A stretch of DNA of 64,000 nucleotides from Alphaproteobacteria bacterium (GCA_017308235.1 JAFKFL010000014.1:124001-188000); one strand, 5' to 3'. Positions 44,961 through 53,835 are shown, numbered from the stretch's first letter. Program-made: numbers and translations. Notes: a model not told the origin generated them from the sequence alone.

Positions 44961-45116
44961 GTTGTGGGCAGATATCGTTCGCTACCGACACACGGACTCG
45001 GCCGAAACTGGGATCGCTAAAATGTTGGCTCGCCCGATCGCGTGCCGACGCGCCTTCCATTCCCTTCCTTCCCCTCCCTTCCTTTCCCTTCCTCCCTGTG
45101 CGTCACTGGCGCGTGG

Positions 45117-45168
45117 TGACGCTTCGCTGACGCGTCGTGACGCGTCGCGGACACGAGGTGACGCGTCG
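45117..45168. repeat. Four iteron-like copies of TGACGCGTCG
   Basis: Copies at 45117 (TGACGCTTCG), 45128, 45138 and 45159 (TGACGCGTCG) contain the palindrome GACGCGTC. They lie 36-90 bp upstream of the portal promoter, after a polypyrimidine tract at 45058-45097. They may be binding sites for a phage regulator or packaging protein. Absent upstream of terS. Confidence 0.55.
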
Positions 45169-45203
45169 GCGCGTGCAATCTGGGGATGTATCGAAGATTC
45201 TGC

Positions 45204-45262
45204 TTGACGCTCCAGTTCCCAACTTCCCCATTTAGGGGGCCATGGCGAAGAGGTATCGCTGA
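45204..45262 (+). promoter_or_regulatory. Phage control region before portal (copy B) with terS-like mini-ORF
   Basis: TTGACG (45204), the 12-mer TTCCCAACTTCC and hairpin CCCC-ATTTA-GGGG (45226-45238) repeat the terS upstream region. The ATG at 45242 then starts a 6-codon ORF, MAKRYR, whose first four residues equal those of TerS. Its stop overlaps the portal start (TGATG), so the portal is probably translated by coupling. Confidence 0.65.
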
Positions 45263-47340
45263 TGGCAGATGTCGAGAGAGACGTACGGGACGAGCGCGAA
45301 GAGAAATTGAAGGCGGTGCTGTTCCGCGAGGAGCAGGCCGCGCGGCAGTGGCAGCAGGGCGATCTGACTGAAGTGCGCGAGCTCTCGCTCGCCTACTACG
45401 ATCGGGCGCCGACCGGCGACGAGGTCGAGGGTCAGTCGCGGATCGTCACCAGCGAATATGCCGATACCGTCGAGAGCATCATGCCGGCGCTGATGCGCGT
45501 CTTCGCCTCGGGCGAGGACATCGTTCGGTTCACGCCCGACAATCCCGGCGACGAGGCAGCGGCGCGCGAGGCGTCGGATTACATCCCGCATCTCTTCATG
45601 CGCGAGAACGAGGGCTTCACCTGGCTCTACTGGTTCCTGAAGGACGCGCTGATGTATCGGCTGGCGTGGGGCGCGGTCGACATCGAGGACGTGGAGGAGG
45701 CGCGGCGCACGATCATTGAGTCGTTGCCGGCCGACGCCTGGGCCGTCATGCAAGGCGAAATCCTGCAGCGTGCTCTCGCCGCAAAAGCCGACGTCACGTT
45801 CGAGGTCGAGCAGGACGAACCGGGCGAGTCGCCGGCCGCAGCGGCGATGCCAATGCCGGTGCTGCCGACCTTCAGCGGCACCATCGTCCTTCGCCGCAAG
45901 GTCAAGAAGGTGCGGGTCGACAATATCGCGCCCGAGGACGGGCTGGTGTCGCCAACGGCGCGGCACATCGATAACGCAAGCTTCGTGGGCTACCGCAAGG
46001 CGGTCACCGCGTCTGATCTTCGCCTGATGGGGCTCGATCAGGACACGATCGACGATCTCTCCTCCGACGACCCCTACACCGTCGAGCAGTCGCAGCGGCA
46101 ACCCGATGTGATCGAGGCGGCGAGCGGACGCGATACGCTTGACGACAGCGAACGCACGCTCTGGATCGTGGTCGCCTTCGTGCGCTTCGACTGGGACGGC
46201 GACGGCATCTCGGAGATGCGGCGCGTCGTCTATGCCCATGCCGGTGGCCAAGTGTCGGCGCTGATCGAGAACGATGAATGGACGGACGGCGTGGCGCCTG
46301 TGGTGCCGGGTTCGCCGATCCTGATGAGTCACACGGTCGAAGGCCGCTCGCTGTTCGACCAAGTGAAGGACATCCAGGAGATCGGCACCGCTGTGGCGCG
46401 CGGGATGCTGGACAACATGTATCTCGTGAACCGGCCGCGGCCCGCGGTGAGCGATGCGGTTGACCTCGCCTCGCTGATCGACTGGACGCCGGGCATGCCG
46501 ATCCGCATGCGCCAGGGCCAGAAGCCGACGCCGGACAATCTCGCCTGGATCACGGTGCCCTCGCAGATGGACCAGGCGTTGGCCGTGCTGCAGTGGAAGG
46601 ACGCGATCCAGCAGAAGCGCACCGGCGTCACGCCCAACAACCAGGGCATTCCGGACGAGGCGATGAACCCGACCGCGACGGGCGCGGCGATCGTCACCTC
46701 GGCCGCCGATGCGCGCATCGAGCTGATCGCGCGCACGCTTGCCGAGACCTCGATCAAGCGGCTGTTCCGGCTGCTCTATCGCGCGGTGAAGCGCGCCGCG
46801 TCAGGGGCGGTCACCTATCGCTCGGGCGAGGACTGGTCGACGGTCGATCCGACCAAGTGGCCCGACGACATGAGCCTGCAGGTCGATGTTGGCCTCGGTA
46901 CCGGCAACAAGCATCAGCAGCTCCAGAACCTGGCGCTGATTGCCCAGGGGCAGCAGACGCTGCTCGGCGCGCCCGGCGGTCCGCTCGCGGTCACGCTGGA
47001 GCATGCGGCCAACACCTTCCGTAAGATGGTGCAGGTCGCGGGCTTCAAGAACACCGGCCAGTTCGTGAACGGCGCGCAGCAGATTGCGCTCGCGCAGCAA
47101 CAGGCCAACAAGGCGCCGCCGCCGCCCGATCCGGCGATGGCGGCGGTGCAGGCGCAGGCGCAGCTCGATCAGGCCAAGCAGCAATCCGAGGCGCAGCTCG
47201 CCCGAGAAAAGCTCGCGGCCGAGATCCAGCTCAAGCGCGAGCGGGCCCAGCTCGACATGCAGCTCGCCCGTGAGAAGGCCGCCCTCGATGCCGAGCTGCG
47301 ACGCCTGCAGATCCAGGCCGAGCGCAAGGTGAATCCGTGA
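45262..47340 (+). CDS. Phage portal protein
   Basis: 692 residues, the size of portals of short-tailed (P22-like) phages. N-terminal 'EEQAARQWQQGDLTEVREL' and 'IVTSEYADTVESIMPALMRVF', core 'WIVVAFVRFDWDGDGISEM', 'PGSPILMSHTVEGRSLFDQV', 'QRTGVTPNNQGI'-like 'KRTGVTPNNQGIPDEAMNPT'. The last 100 residues are an Ala/Gln coiled coil ('LAREKLAAEIQLKRERAQL'), the barrel extension. It forms the 12-fold ring for DNA entry. Its start overlaps a 6-codon mini-ORF. Confidence 0.9.
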   Translation: MADVERDVRDEREEKLKAVLFREEQAARQWQQGDLTEVRELSLAYYDRAPTGDEVEGQSRIVTSEYADTVESIMPALMRVFASGEDIVRFTPDNPGDEAAAREASDYIPHLFMRENEGFTWLYWFLKDALMYRLAWGAVDIEDVEEARRTIIESLPADAWAVMQGEILQRALAAKADVTFEVEQDEPGESPAAAAMPMPVLPTFSGTIVLRRKVKKVRVDNIAPEDGLVSPTARHIDNASFVGYRKAVTASDLRLMGLDQDTIDDLSSDDPYTVEQSQRQPDVIEAASGRDTLDDSERTLWIVVAFVRFDWDGDGISEMRRVVYAHAGGQVSALIENDEWTDGVAPVVPGSPILMSHTVEGRSLFDQVKDIQEIGTAVARGMLDNMYLVNRPRPAVSDAVDLASLIDWTPGMPIRMRQGQKPTPDNLAWITVPSQMDQALAVLQWKDAIQQKRTGVTPNNQGIPDEAMNPTATGAAIVTSAADARIELIARTLAETSIKRLFRLLYRAVKRAASGAVTYRSGEDWSTVDPTKWPDDMSLQVDVGLGTGNKHQQLQNLALIAQGQQTLLGAPGGPLAVTLEHAANTFRKMVQVAGFKNTGQFVNGAQQIALAQQQANKAPPPPDPAMAAVQAQAQLDQAKQQSEAQLAREKLAAEIQLKRERAQLDMQLAREKAALDAELRRLQIQAERKVNP

Positions 47341-47606
47341 GCGGTGAGCCGGATGAAGACGAGAACCGCCGGCGGGTGCTGCGCGCCCGCGAGGCGATCG
47401 AGGGTGCGGGCTGGGCGTTCGACGCCTACGCCCGCCGGCTCACCGCTGAATGGATCAACAGCGATCCCGACGACAGCGCCGGCCGCGAAGCGATCTGGCA
47501 TCGCCAGCGCGCACTGCTCGAGCTGAAGGCAGGACTGGCATCGATCATCAACGAGTCCGACAACGACGAGGTTCTCCGTGAGCATCGCGAACGCAATCGA
47601 GACTGA
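47337..47606 (+). CDS. Small phage protein between portal and scaffold
   Basis: 89 residues from a GTG overlapping the portal stop (GTGA). Charged and helical, with 'GWAFDAYARRLTAEW' and 'EAIWHRQRALLELKAGLA'. It overlaps the scaffold gene start by 29 bp. Similar small genes occur at this position in related phages; function unknown. Confidence 0.6.
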   Translation: MSGEPDEDENRRRVLRAREAIEGAGWAFDAYARRLTAEWINSDPDDSAGREAIWHRQRALLELKAGLASIINESDNDEVLREHRERNRD

Positions 47607-48636
47607 CGACAGGCAAAACGACGGGCACGACGACACGCCTGCCGGCGAGACAGCCGGTGGGCCGGTCAGCGATGCGGCCAAAGATCCCGCCACTGATCCG
47701 ACGGACGACCCGGCGAGCTGGGGTGAAGCGCTGAACGAAGATGGCGCCGCCGCCGACAATGCGACCGACGAAGAGGCCGAGGCCTCTCCAGACGAGGAAG
47801 AGGAGTCCGAATCGGAGGGCGATCACTACGATCATGCGCCTGCCTTCTGGTCGGCTGAGCGCAAGGCCTTGTGGGAGCGCATCACCGATCCCGAGGCGCG
47901 TCAGGCGATCCACGAGCACGAGAAGGAGCGGGTCGCTTCGGCCAACCGCAAGATCGAAGAGGCGGCCCTCGTCCGCAAGGGACTGGAAGAGCGGGTGCAG
48001 GAGTTCGGGCGCGACCGCGACCAGCTCACGCAGTGGCTGACCGAGGCGGCGCCGCGCTTGGCGCGGGCGTTCCAGGGCAGGTGGGGCCAATATGACTGGA
48101 ACAGGCTCGCGGTGGAGAACCCGGCCGAGTTCATGCGCCTCTCCACCGAGCGCGACGCGGAGTTCGCGACCATCCAGCGGTCCGCGCAGCAGCACCAGCA
48201 GGAGCTGCAGGCGGCGCGCGGCCGGGCAGCGCAGATCCGTGAGCGCAACCAGCAGGCCGAACTGGGCAGGCTCGCGCAGCAGCATCCCGAGCACTTTGCC
48301 AGCGACAAGGCGCAGCGGACCTTCGACGAGCTCGGCCGCTATCTCGCCGCGCAAGGCGTGCCACAGCAGTTGGTCCAGAACACGTTCGAGAGTTCCGTCG
48401 TGGGCGTGGCTTTGAAGGCCATGCTCTACGACAAGGCACAGGCGGCCGTCCGGGCGCGGAATGCTTCCGCATCGGGCGGGTCGCCCATCACCGCAACGCA
48501 GACACCGCGACGCATCGCTCCGGGACCCGGCAACCGGCCGGGCCACTCGAAGGGCGAGGCGACACGGCAAGCCGAGCAGCGGCTGAGAACCGGCCAGGCG
48601 CTGAGCGACGACGACGTCGCCCGGCTGTTCGGCTGA
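47578..48636 (+). CDS. Phage scaffold-type protein
   Basis: 352 residues. The N-terminal 80 residues are strongly acidic and disordered. The centre is a long coiled coil ('HEKERVASANRKIEEAALVR', 'QQHQQELQAARGRAAQIRER'). The C-terminus is basic with 'LRTGQALSDDDVARLFG'. This profile, between portal and capsid genes, is that of an assembly scaffold. It starts at GTG 47578 within the preceding gene. Confidence 0.75.
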   Translation: MSIANAIETDDRQNDGHDDTPAGETAGGPVSDAAKDPATDPTDDPASWGEALNEDGAAADNATDEEAEASPDEEEESESEGDHYDHAPAFWSAERKALWERITDPEARQAIHEHEKERVASANRKIEEAALVRKGLEERVQEFGRDRDQLTQWLTEAAPRLARAFQGRWGQYDWNRLAVENPAEFMRLSTERDAEFATIQRSAQQHQQELQAARGRAAQIRERNQQAELGRLAQQHPEHFASDKAQRTFDELGRYLAAQGVPQQLVQNTFESSVVGVALKAMLYDKAQAAVRARNASASGGSPITATQTPRRIAPGPGNRPGHSKGEATRQAEQRLRTGQALSDDDVARLFG

Positions 48637-48665
48637 TCGCAACCCCCTGAAAGGCTTTTAGGCAA

Positions 48666-49619
48666 ATGACTGCACCGACCAATACCTTCACCACCGGATC
48701 GACCGTCGGCATCCGCGAGGATCTGCACGACAAGATCTTCATGCTCAACAAGGACGAGTTCCCGTTCCAGTCCTCGATCGGCGCGGGAACCGCGAAGAAC
48801 ACCTACAGCGAGTGGCAGACCGATTCGCTCGGCAACGGCTCGGGCTCGAACTTCAACTACGAGGGCGACGACACGGCCGCCGTGGCCGTGGTGCCGACCG
48901 TGCGCGTGGGCAACCGCACGCAGATCCTGAAAAAGTCGTTCACCATCTCGGAGACCGACGAAGCCGTCGATACCGCCGGCCGCAAGTCGGAGATCGGCCT
49001 GCAGACCATGAAGCAGGGCCGCCAGATCAAGATGGATCTGGAGACCACGCTTCTTCTGAACCAGGCCTCCATCGCCGAGACGCCGGGCACCAACCCGCGC
49101 AAGATGGGCGGCCTGCTCTCGTGGCTCGTCTCCAACACCAATCGCGGTGCTGGTGGCGCGTCGGGCGGCTTCTCGTCCGGCAACACCGTGGCCGCCACCA
49201 ACGGCACGCAGCGCACCTTCACGGAGGCGCTGCTGAAGGCGGGCATCCAGAGTGCCTGGAACAACGGCGGCCGGCCGTCGGTGATCATCGTCAACGGCAA
49301 CGAGAAGGTCGTGGCCTCGGGCTTCACCGGTATCTCCACGCAGTACCAGGAGCCCAAGGGCAAGCCGGCGACCGTGGTCGGCGCCGTCGATCGCTATGTC
49401 AGCGACTTCGGCACCTTCAATATCGCGGCCGATCGCTACATGAGCACGCGCGATGCCGTGGGCGTCGACCCTTCGATGGCCAAGGTGCTGTGGCTGCGCA
49501 AGTTCAAGCGCGTCGAACTCGCGCGCACGGGCGACGCGCGCAAGTTCCACATCATCGGCGAGGCGACGCTGCAGGTCTCCAACGAGGCCGCGCACTTCGT
49601 CGTGGCCGACCTGACCTGA
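48666..49619 (+). CDS. Major capsid protein (SU10/DUF5309 type)
   Basis: 317 residues, HK97-like coat of the SU10 group. Recognisable parts: 'GIREDLHDKIFMLNKDEFPF', 'NRTQILKKSFTISETDEAVD', 'EIGLQTMKQGRQIKMDLETT', 'GGLLSWLVSNTN' and 'DRYMSTRDAV'. A ribosome site AAAGG lies about 10 bp upstream. It makes the icosahedral shell; SU10-type capsids go with short-tailed particles. Confidence 0.9.
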   Translation: MTAPTNTFTTGSTVGIREDLHDKIFMLNKDEFPFQSSIGAGTAKNTYSEWQTDSLGNGSGSNFNYEGDDTAAVAVVPTVRVGNRTQILKKSFTISETDEAVDTAGRKSEIGLQTMKQGRQIKMDLETTLLLNQASIAETPGTNPRKMGGLLSWLVSNTNRGAGGASGGFSSGNTVAATNGTQRTFTEALLKAGIQSAWNNGGRPSVIIVNGNEKVVASGFTGISTQYQEPKGKPATVVGAVDRYVSDFGTFNIAADRYMSTRDAVGVDPSMAKVLWLRKFKRVELARTGDARKFHIIGEATLQVSNEAAHFVVADLT

Positions 49620-49679
49620 TCTCCACCTGGTGAGGCGGCTCCGGCCGCCTCACCACCTTTTTCTTCGACAGGAGCAACC

Positions 49680-49925
49680 ATGGCCCGCAAAGCCGATTCC
49701 GCGACCCGCACGATCTCCCTCACCGTCGATCACGTTCACATGCCCGTCGATCTGCTCACGCCCGATTGGGCGAGCACGACCGACACTGCGCGCTATCCCG
49801 CCAAGATCGAGCAGGACGGCAAGCTCGTGCGCGCCAAGTACGAGGTGCATGCGGCACTCGCTGACTTCCTGATCGGACGCGACCAGGCGATCGAGGTACC
49901 CACCGGCGCGCCGGAGCGCGACTGA
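49680..49925 (+). CDS. Small head-region protein
   Basis: 81 residues directly after the capsid gene, with AGGAGCAACC before the ATG. Sequence 'LTVDHVHMPVDLLTPDW' and 'KYEVHAALADFLIGRD'. Perhaps a head decoration or completion protein by position; no family recognised. Confidence 0.55.
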   Translation: MARKADSATRTISLTVDHVHMPVDLLTPDWASTTDTARYPAKIEQDGKLVRAKYEVHAALADFLIGRDQAIEVPTGAPERD

Positions 49926-49926
49926 C

Positions 49927-50262
49927 ATGTCGCGGCATTCGGCCGTCCTGTTCCTCGATCCCGACGCGCGGATGGCGAAGGTGTTCCATCGCCTGCACGA
50001 CGGCGGTTGGGCACACGAGACCGTGCAGGACGTGCAGCCGATCCTCGACGCCAACCGCGAGGCGCAGAACCATTGCGATCCGCGGAGCGCGAGCGGCGAC
50101 CTGCGGCTGGTGGCGCGTGTGCCCGCGATCTTCATCCAGAAATGGTTCGACGAGGAGGGCATCGACTTCTGGTCGCCCGATCCCGAGATGCAGCGCCGCG
50201 TCAACGCCAAGCTCAACGATCCCGACTACCGTTGGCTGCGCACGGACCATTCGGTGCTTTGA
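49927..50262 (+). CDS. Phage protein of unknown function in head-tail region
   Basis: 111 residues starting one base after the previous stop. Contains 'VQDVQPILDANREAQNH', 'VARVPAIFIQKWFDEEGIDF' and 'INAKLND'-like 'RRVNAKLNDPDYRWLRT'. A matching small gene is common between capsid and adaptor in podovirus-like genomes, but I do not know its role. Confidence 0.6.
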   Translation: MSRHSAVLFLDPDARMAKVFHRLHDGGWAHETVQDVQPILDANREAQNHCDPRSASGDLRLVARVPAIFIQKWFDEEGIDFWSPDPEMQRRVNAKLNDPDYRWLRTDHSVL

Positions 50263-50284
50263 TGGCAATGAAGAGGACTCACTA

Positions 50285-50968
50285 ATGGCTGTCCAGATCA
50301 CGACCTATGCCGGCCTGCAATCCGCGGTTGCGGCCTGGCTGGCGCGCGACGGCGATACCGACCTCTCCAACAGGGCCGACGATTTCATCGCACTCTGCGA
50401 GCAGCGGATGTACTTCGGCAAGCCGGCGCTCGACGCGCTCGGCATTCCTGAGCACGAAGCCATCCGCATCCCGGAGATGTACCAGGCGAACCCGAGCTTC
50501 GCCCTGGCACAGGGCGTGGCGCAGCCGACGGGATTTCTCGAGCTGGTCGAGGCGACGCTGAACGGCACGAACTGTCCGCCGCAGCCATTGCAGATCGTCG
50601 AGGAGAGCGTCATCGACAGCATGAGCCCCTACACGAGCGCGGCGCCGCGCATGATCGCTGTATCGGGCACCGGCTTTCGCCTGTGGCCGGATCCCGGCGC
50701 CAACAGCTACACCGCGACCCTGCGCTGGTACGGAACGTTGCCCACGCCCTCGGGCGCCAACCCGACCAACTGGATCCTGACCAACGCACCAGGCGTCTAT
50801 CTCAACGGCTGCCTCCTCGAGGCAGCGATCTTCACCGGCGATCCCGATTCAGCGAAGTACTACGCCATGCTCTACGCCGCCGACGTGGCAGGGCTCAACA
50901 TCCGCCGGCAGCGCGTGCTCGCCTCGGCGCAGAACGTGCGCATGAAACTCAGGGGGAGGACGCCCTGA
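50285..50968 (+). CDS. Head-tail adaptor-type protein
   Basis: 227 residues: 'TYAGLQSAVAAWLARDGDTD', 'ADDFIALCEQRMYFG', 'PTGFLELVEATLNG', 'GTGFRLWPDPGANSYTATLRWYGTLP'-type beta part (quoted in pieces), then 'CLLEAAIFTGD'. This order matches phage adaptor proteins bridging portal and tail. The ATG at 50285 is chosen; the longer open frame overlaps the previous gene. The stop overlaps the next start (TGATG). Confidence 0.75.
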   Translation: MAVQITTYAGLQSAVAAWLARDGDTDLSNRADDFIALCEQRMYFGKPALDALGIPEHEAIRIPEMYQANPSFALAQGVAQPTGFLELVEATLNGTNCPPQPLQIVEESVIDSMSPYTSAAPRMIAVSGTGFRLWPDPGANSYTATLRWYGTLPTPSGANPTNWILTNAPGVYLNGCLLEAAIFTGDPDSAKYYAMLYAADVAGLNIRRQRVLASAQNVRMKLRGRTP

Positions 50969-52428
50969 TGGCGCCCATTCCCTTCGCCGAATGGCGTCCC
51001 GACATGCCCGATCTGGGCCAGTGGGCGCGGGAAGCGCTCAATGTCGTGCCGAACGAGGAGAGCTACACGCCCTTCAATGCGCTCGCGACCGCGACCAACG
51101 CGCTGGCCGCGCGCGCCCAGGGTGCGGCGTGGTTCCGCTGCCCGGACGGCACGCAGAAGATGTTCGCGGGCGATGCGAGCAAGCTCTATCGCCTGAACGG
51201 TCCAACCTGGAATGATGTCTCCCGCACGTCGGGCGGCGCCTATGCGCCCGGCGCTGACGGCACCTGGCGCTTCGAACAGTTCGGGCCGTTGGCCATTGCG
51301 GTGAACGGCGTCGACGCGCCGCAGAAGTTCGATCTGTCGTCCGGCGCCAACTGGACCGCGCTCGCCGGCTCGCCGCCGATCGGCACCTTCATCGCCAACG
51401 TCGGCGACTTCCTGGTGATGGCGAAGATCGGATCTACGCGCCAACGCGTGCAATGGTCGGCGATCAACAACTGCGAAAGTTGGGGCAGCAATCCGGCCAC
51501 GCAGGCCGACTACAACGACGAGCCGGACGGCGGCGACATCACCGGGCTGGTGGGGGGCGAGTTCGGGCTGATCTTCCAGGAGACCGCGATCCGGCGCATG
51601 ACCTACGAGGGCTCGCCGATCGTCTTCCGCATCGACAAGATCGCCAAGGATCTTGGCGCCTCGATCCCCAACAGCGTGGCGGGAGTGGCCGATCTCGCCT
51701 TCTTCCTGCACAAGTCAGGCTTCTACATGATCCAGGGCGGGCAGCAGGTGACGCCGATCGGCCGAGGCAAGGTCGACCGCACCTTCTGGCGCGAGTTCGA
51801 CGAGACCAACGCCTTCCGCGCCTCGGCGGCCATCGATCCGGTGCGCGGCCTCTACATCTTCGCCTACCCGGCCAATGGCAATTCGGGCGTGCCCAACCGG
51901 CTGCTGATCTACAACTGGCGCACCGCCAAATGGTCACGTGCCTTCCAGACCTGCGAGTTCGTCTACTCGGGCGTGGCGCAGCAGAGCTATACGCTCGAGC
52001 AGCTCGATGCCTTCGGCACGCTCGACACGCTGCCGTTCTCGCTCGACAGCAGCTACTGGACGGGCGTGACGTCGCTCCTGCTGTTCGGCTTCGACACCAG
52101 CCACACCGCGGGCGCGTTCAACGGCGCGGTGATGCCGGCGACGGTGGAGACGGCGGAGCTGGCGCCCGGCGACGGCCGGCGCGTCACCTTGCGGGGCTGC
52201 CGCCCGCTGATCGACGGCGGGGCGCCTGCGATCGCCGCCGGCGTGCGCGAGAGCCAGCAAGCAATCGTGGCCTACACGCCCTTCACCGGCCTCACGCGCG
52301 CGGGCCTGGCTCCCCTGAGGCGCAGCGGACGCTACTTCCGGCTGCGCGCCACGCTCGCATCGGGCGCCGCCTGGTCGAATATGCAAGGTGTCGACGATCT
52401 CGACTTCCGGCCGGCGGGGCAGCGATGA
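50968..52428 (+). CDS. Short-tail hub/nozzle-type virion protein
   Basis: 486 residues. Beta-rich with a propeller-like feel: 'GTQKMFAGDASKLYRLNG', 'VNGVDAPQKFDLSSGANW', 'LHKSGFYMIQGGQQVTPIG', 'LIYNWRTAKWSRAF'. It matches tail proteins that follow the adaptor in SU10- and P22-like phages. The start ATG at 50968 overlaps the adaptor stop by one base. Confidence 0.75.
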   Translation: MAPIPFAEWRPDMPDLGQWAREALNVVPNEESYTPFNALATATNALAARAQGAAWFRCPDGTQKMFAGDASKLYRLNGPTWNDVSRTSGGAYAPGADGTWRFEQFGPLAIAVNGVDAPQKFDLSSGANWTALAGSPPIGTFIANVGDFLVMAKIGSTRQRVQWSAINNCESWGSNPATQADYNDEPDGGDITGLVGGEFGLIFQETAIRRMTYEGSPIVFRIDKIAKDLGASIPNSVAGVADLAFFLHKSGFYMIQGGQQVTPIGRGKVDRTFWREFDETNAFRASAAIDPVRGLYIFAYPANGNSGVPNRLLIYNWRTAKWSRAFQTCEFVYSGVAQQSYTLEQLDAFGTLDTLPFSLDSSYWTGVTSLLLFGFDTSHTAGAFNGAVMPATVETAELAPGDGRRVTLRGCRPLIDGGAPAIAAGVRESQQAIVAYTPFTGLTRAGLAPLRRSGRYFRLRATLASGAAWSNMQGVDDLDFRPAGQR

Positions 52429-53204
52429 GCCTGCCGGCACTATCGAAGGGCGCCGACACTGTCGCGATCGCGGCGACGGTGAACCGGCTGGTGCGCGACT
52501 TCAACCGCGAGGACCGCAAGGCGCCGATCATCGGGACGGATACGGGCACGGCCGCGGCTTATGCCATCGCACCTGTTCCGGGCATCGTGGTGTACGAGGT
52601 CGGCCAGGAGTTCGAGTTCCAGGCCACGCACGCCAACACGACGACGGCGCCGACGCTGGCGGTGAACGGGCTGGCGGCCGGGACGATCACCGATCTTGCC
52701 GGTTCTCCGCTTGTCGTCGGCGATATCGGCGCCAACTCGTGGGTCCGTGTCGTTTGCGCTTCGACGACGCCCACCTTCGCGCTGCTCTCGATCCAACCTG
52801 CGAGCTTTTTGCGCGGCCCTCGGCCTGTCTTGTCGTCCTTTTCCGCCACGCTCGGCGCCAATGTGACGCTCAACAACACCGCGGCATGGTTCGATGGCCC
52901 CAGCATCGCCCAGGGAACGACGGGTGTCTTTCTCGTTGTCGCTCACATGACACTCACGAATCCAAGCACCAACTGCAATCCGAGCGCCCGTCTCTACGAT
53001 GGCACGACTGTTTGGGCTTCGGGCAGGAGCTCGACATGGGTGGCCGGCGGGCTGACGTGCATCTCGATCTCGGCGTTGGTGACCAATCCTGCCGGCAATC
53101 TTCGCCTCCAGGGGAATGACCCGCAGTTCACCAACACGATCATGTCCTTCAATGCATCGGGGCAATCCAAGGATGCGATGATCAACGCCGTGAGGATCGG
53201 CTGA
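52425..53204 (+). CDS. Phage tail fibre/appendage protein
   Basis: 259 residues. The N-terminus has 'ATVNRLVRDFNREDRKAPII' and the repetitive 'ATHANTTTAPTLAVNGLAAG' seen in phage fibre attachment domains. The C-terminal half is a Thr/Ser/Asn-rich beta domain, probably receptor binding. The start overlaps the previous gene by 4 bp. Confidence 0.65.
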   Translation: MSLPALSKGADTVAIAATVNRLVRDFNREDRKAPIIGTDTGTAAAYAIAPVPGIVVYEVGQEFEFQATHANTTTAPTLAVNGLAAGTITDLAGSPLVVGDIGANSWVRVVCASTTPTFALLSIQPASFLRGPRPVLSSFSATLGANVTLNNTAAWFDGPSIAQGTTGVFLVVAHMTLTNPSTNCNPSARLYDGTTVWASGRSSTWVAGGLTCISISALVTNPAGNLRLQGNDPQFTNTIMSFNASGQSKDAMINAVRIG

Positions 53205-53209
53205 TCCCA

Positions 53210-53252
53210 GCAAGCTCAGGGCAGGCCCGTTCGGCAAGCGCAGGGCAGGCGC
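53210..53252 (+). repeat. Short repeat related to the terL insertion
   Basis: CAAGCTCAGGGCAGGCCCGTTCGGCAAGCGCAGGGCAGG contains two imperfect units and is the inverse of the CCTGCCCTGAGC type repeat at 21182-21225. It fills the gap between two phage genes and blurs the start of the second. Confidence 0.6.
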
Positions 53253-53287
53253 CCGTCGCCACGGGCATCCCGGTTGCGCATCTGCCG

Positions 53288-53674
53288 TTGGTGTGGCGCG
53301 ATCTCTGGCCGCTGATCGAGCCGGCCTATCGCCGCTCGCGCGAGAAGGAAGATCTGCTGGCAGGCCTCGCGGCGCGCCGCCTGCAGCTCTGGGCGATCTA
53401 CCAGGGAGGCGTACCGATCGCCGCCGTCGTGACGCGCCTCAACCGGCATCTCGGATCGGGCGATCTCGATTGCCGCATCTGGCTGGTGGGCGGGCGAGAT
53501 CTCACGCGCTGGCTCGGTGATTTTCTTGCGAAGCTCATCCCCTGGGCGCGCGCCGAGGGTTGCGCCTGCCTCTCCGGTGCGGGCCGCAAGGGCTGGACAC
53601 GGATTGCGCGCCAACTGGGCTGTGTGCCGGACGGCGAGGAGGGCGGCGATACGGTGTGGCGACACGACCTGTGA
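53288..53674 (+). CDS. GNAT-like small phage protein
   Basis: About 128 residues; start uncertain (TTG 53288 or GTG 53291) because repeat sequence adjoins it. It has 'RRLQLWAIYQGGVPIAAVVT', 'CRIWLVGGRDLTRWLGDFLA' and 'CLSGAGRKGWTRIARQLGC'. The last resembles the C-terminal GNAT motif of small phage proteins. No acetyl target known. It ends 7 bp before the control element R3. Confidence 0.55.
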   Translation: MVWRDLWPLIEPAYRRSREKEDLLAGLAARRLQLWAIYQGGVPIAAVVTRLNRHLGSGDLDCRIWLVGGRDLTRWLGDFLAKLIPWARAEGCACLSGAGRKGWTRIARQLGCVPDGEEGGDTVWRHDL

Positions 53675-53680
53675 TCCACA

Positions 53681-53835
53681 CCGTTCCTCTAACGTCCACG
53701 ATTGTCGTAAAAGCGCAGCGCGCGTAAAAAGGAATCGTTAGCCGGCATCGTTGCGTCGCTCTCATGAGCGGTCGCAGGGACAAGCGGCGAACTTCACCCG
53801 CCCTTCGAGGGCCAGATGGAGCTTCGCGCGCGATG
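53681..53835 (+). promoter_or_regulatory. Cassette control element R3
   Basis: CGTTCCTCTAACGTCCACGATTGT block, -35 TTGTCG, 17-bp spacer, -10 TAAAAA, then AATCGTTAGCCGGCATCGTT, a CGCTC-TCAT-GAGCG hairpin and a long imperfect stem GGACA...TGTCC with inner GCGAA/TTCGC. The toxin start codon (53833) is inside the 3' arm of the long stem. Confidence 0.72.

Noticed and set aside
45232-46362. 376-codon minus-strand frame
   Set aside because: Antisense to the portal gene, with no recognisable domain.
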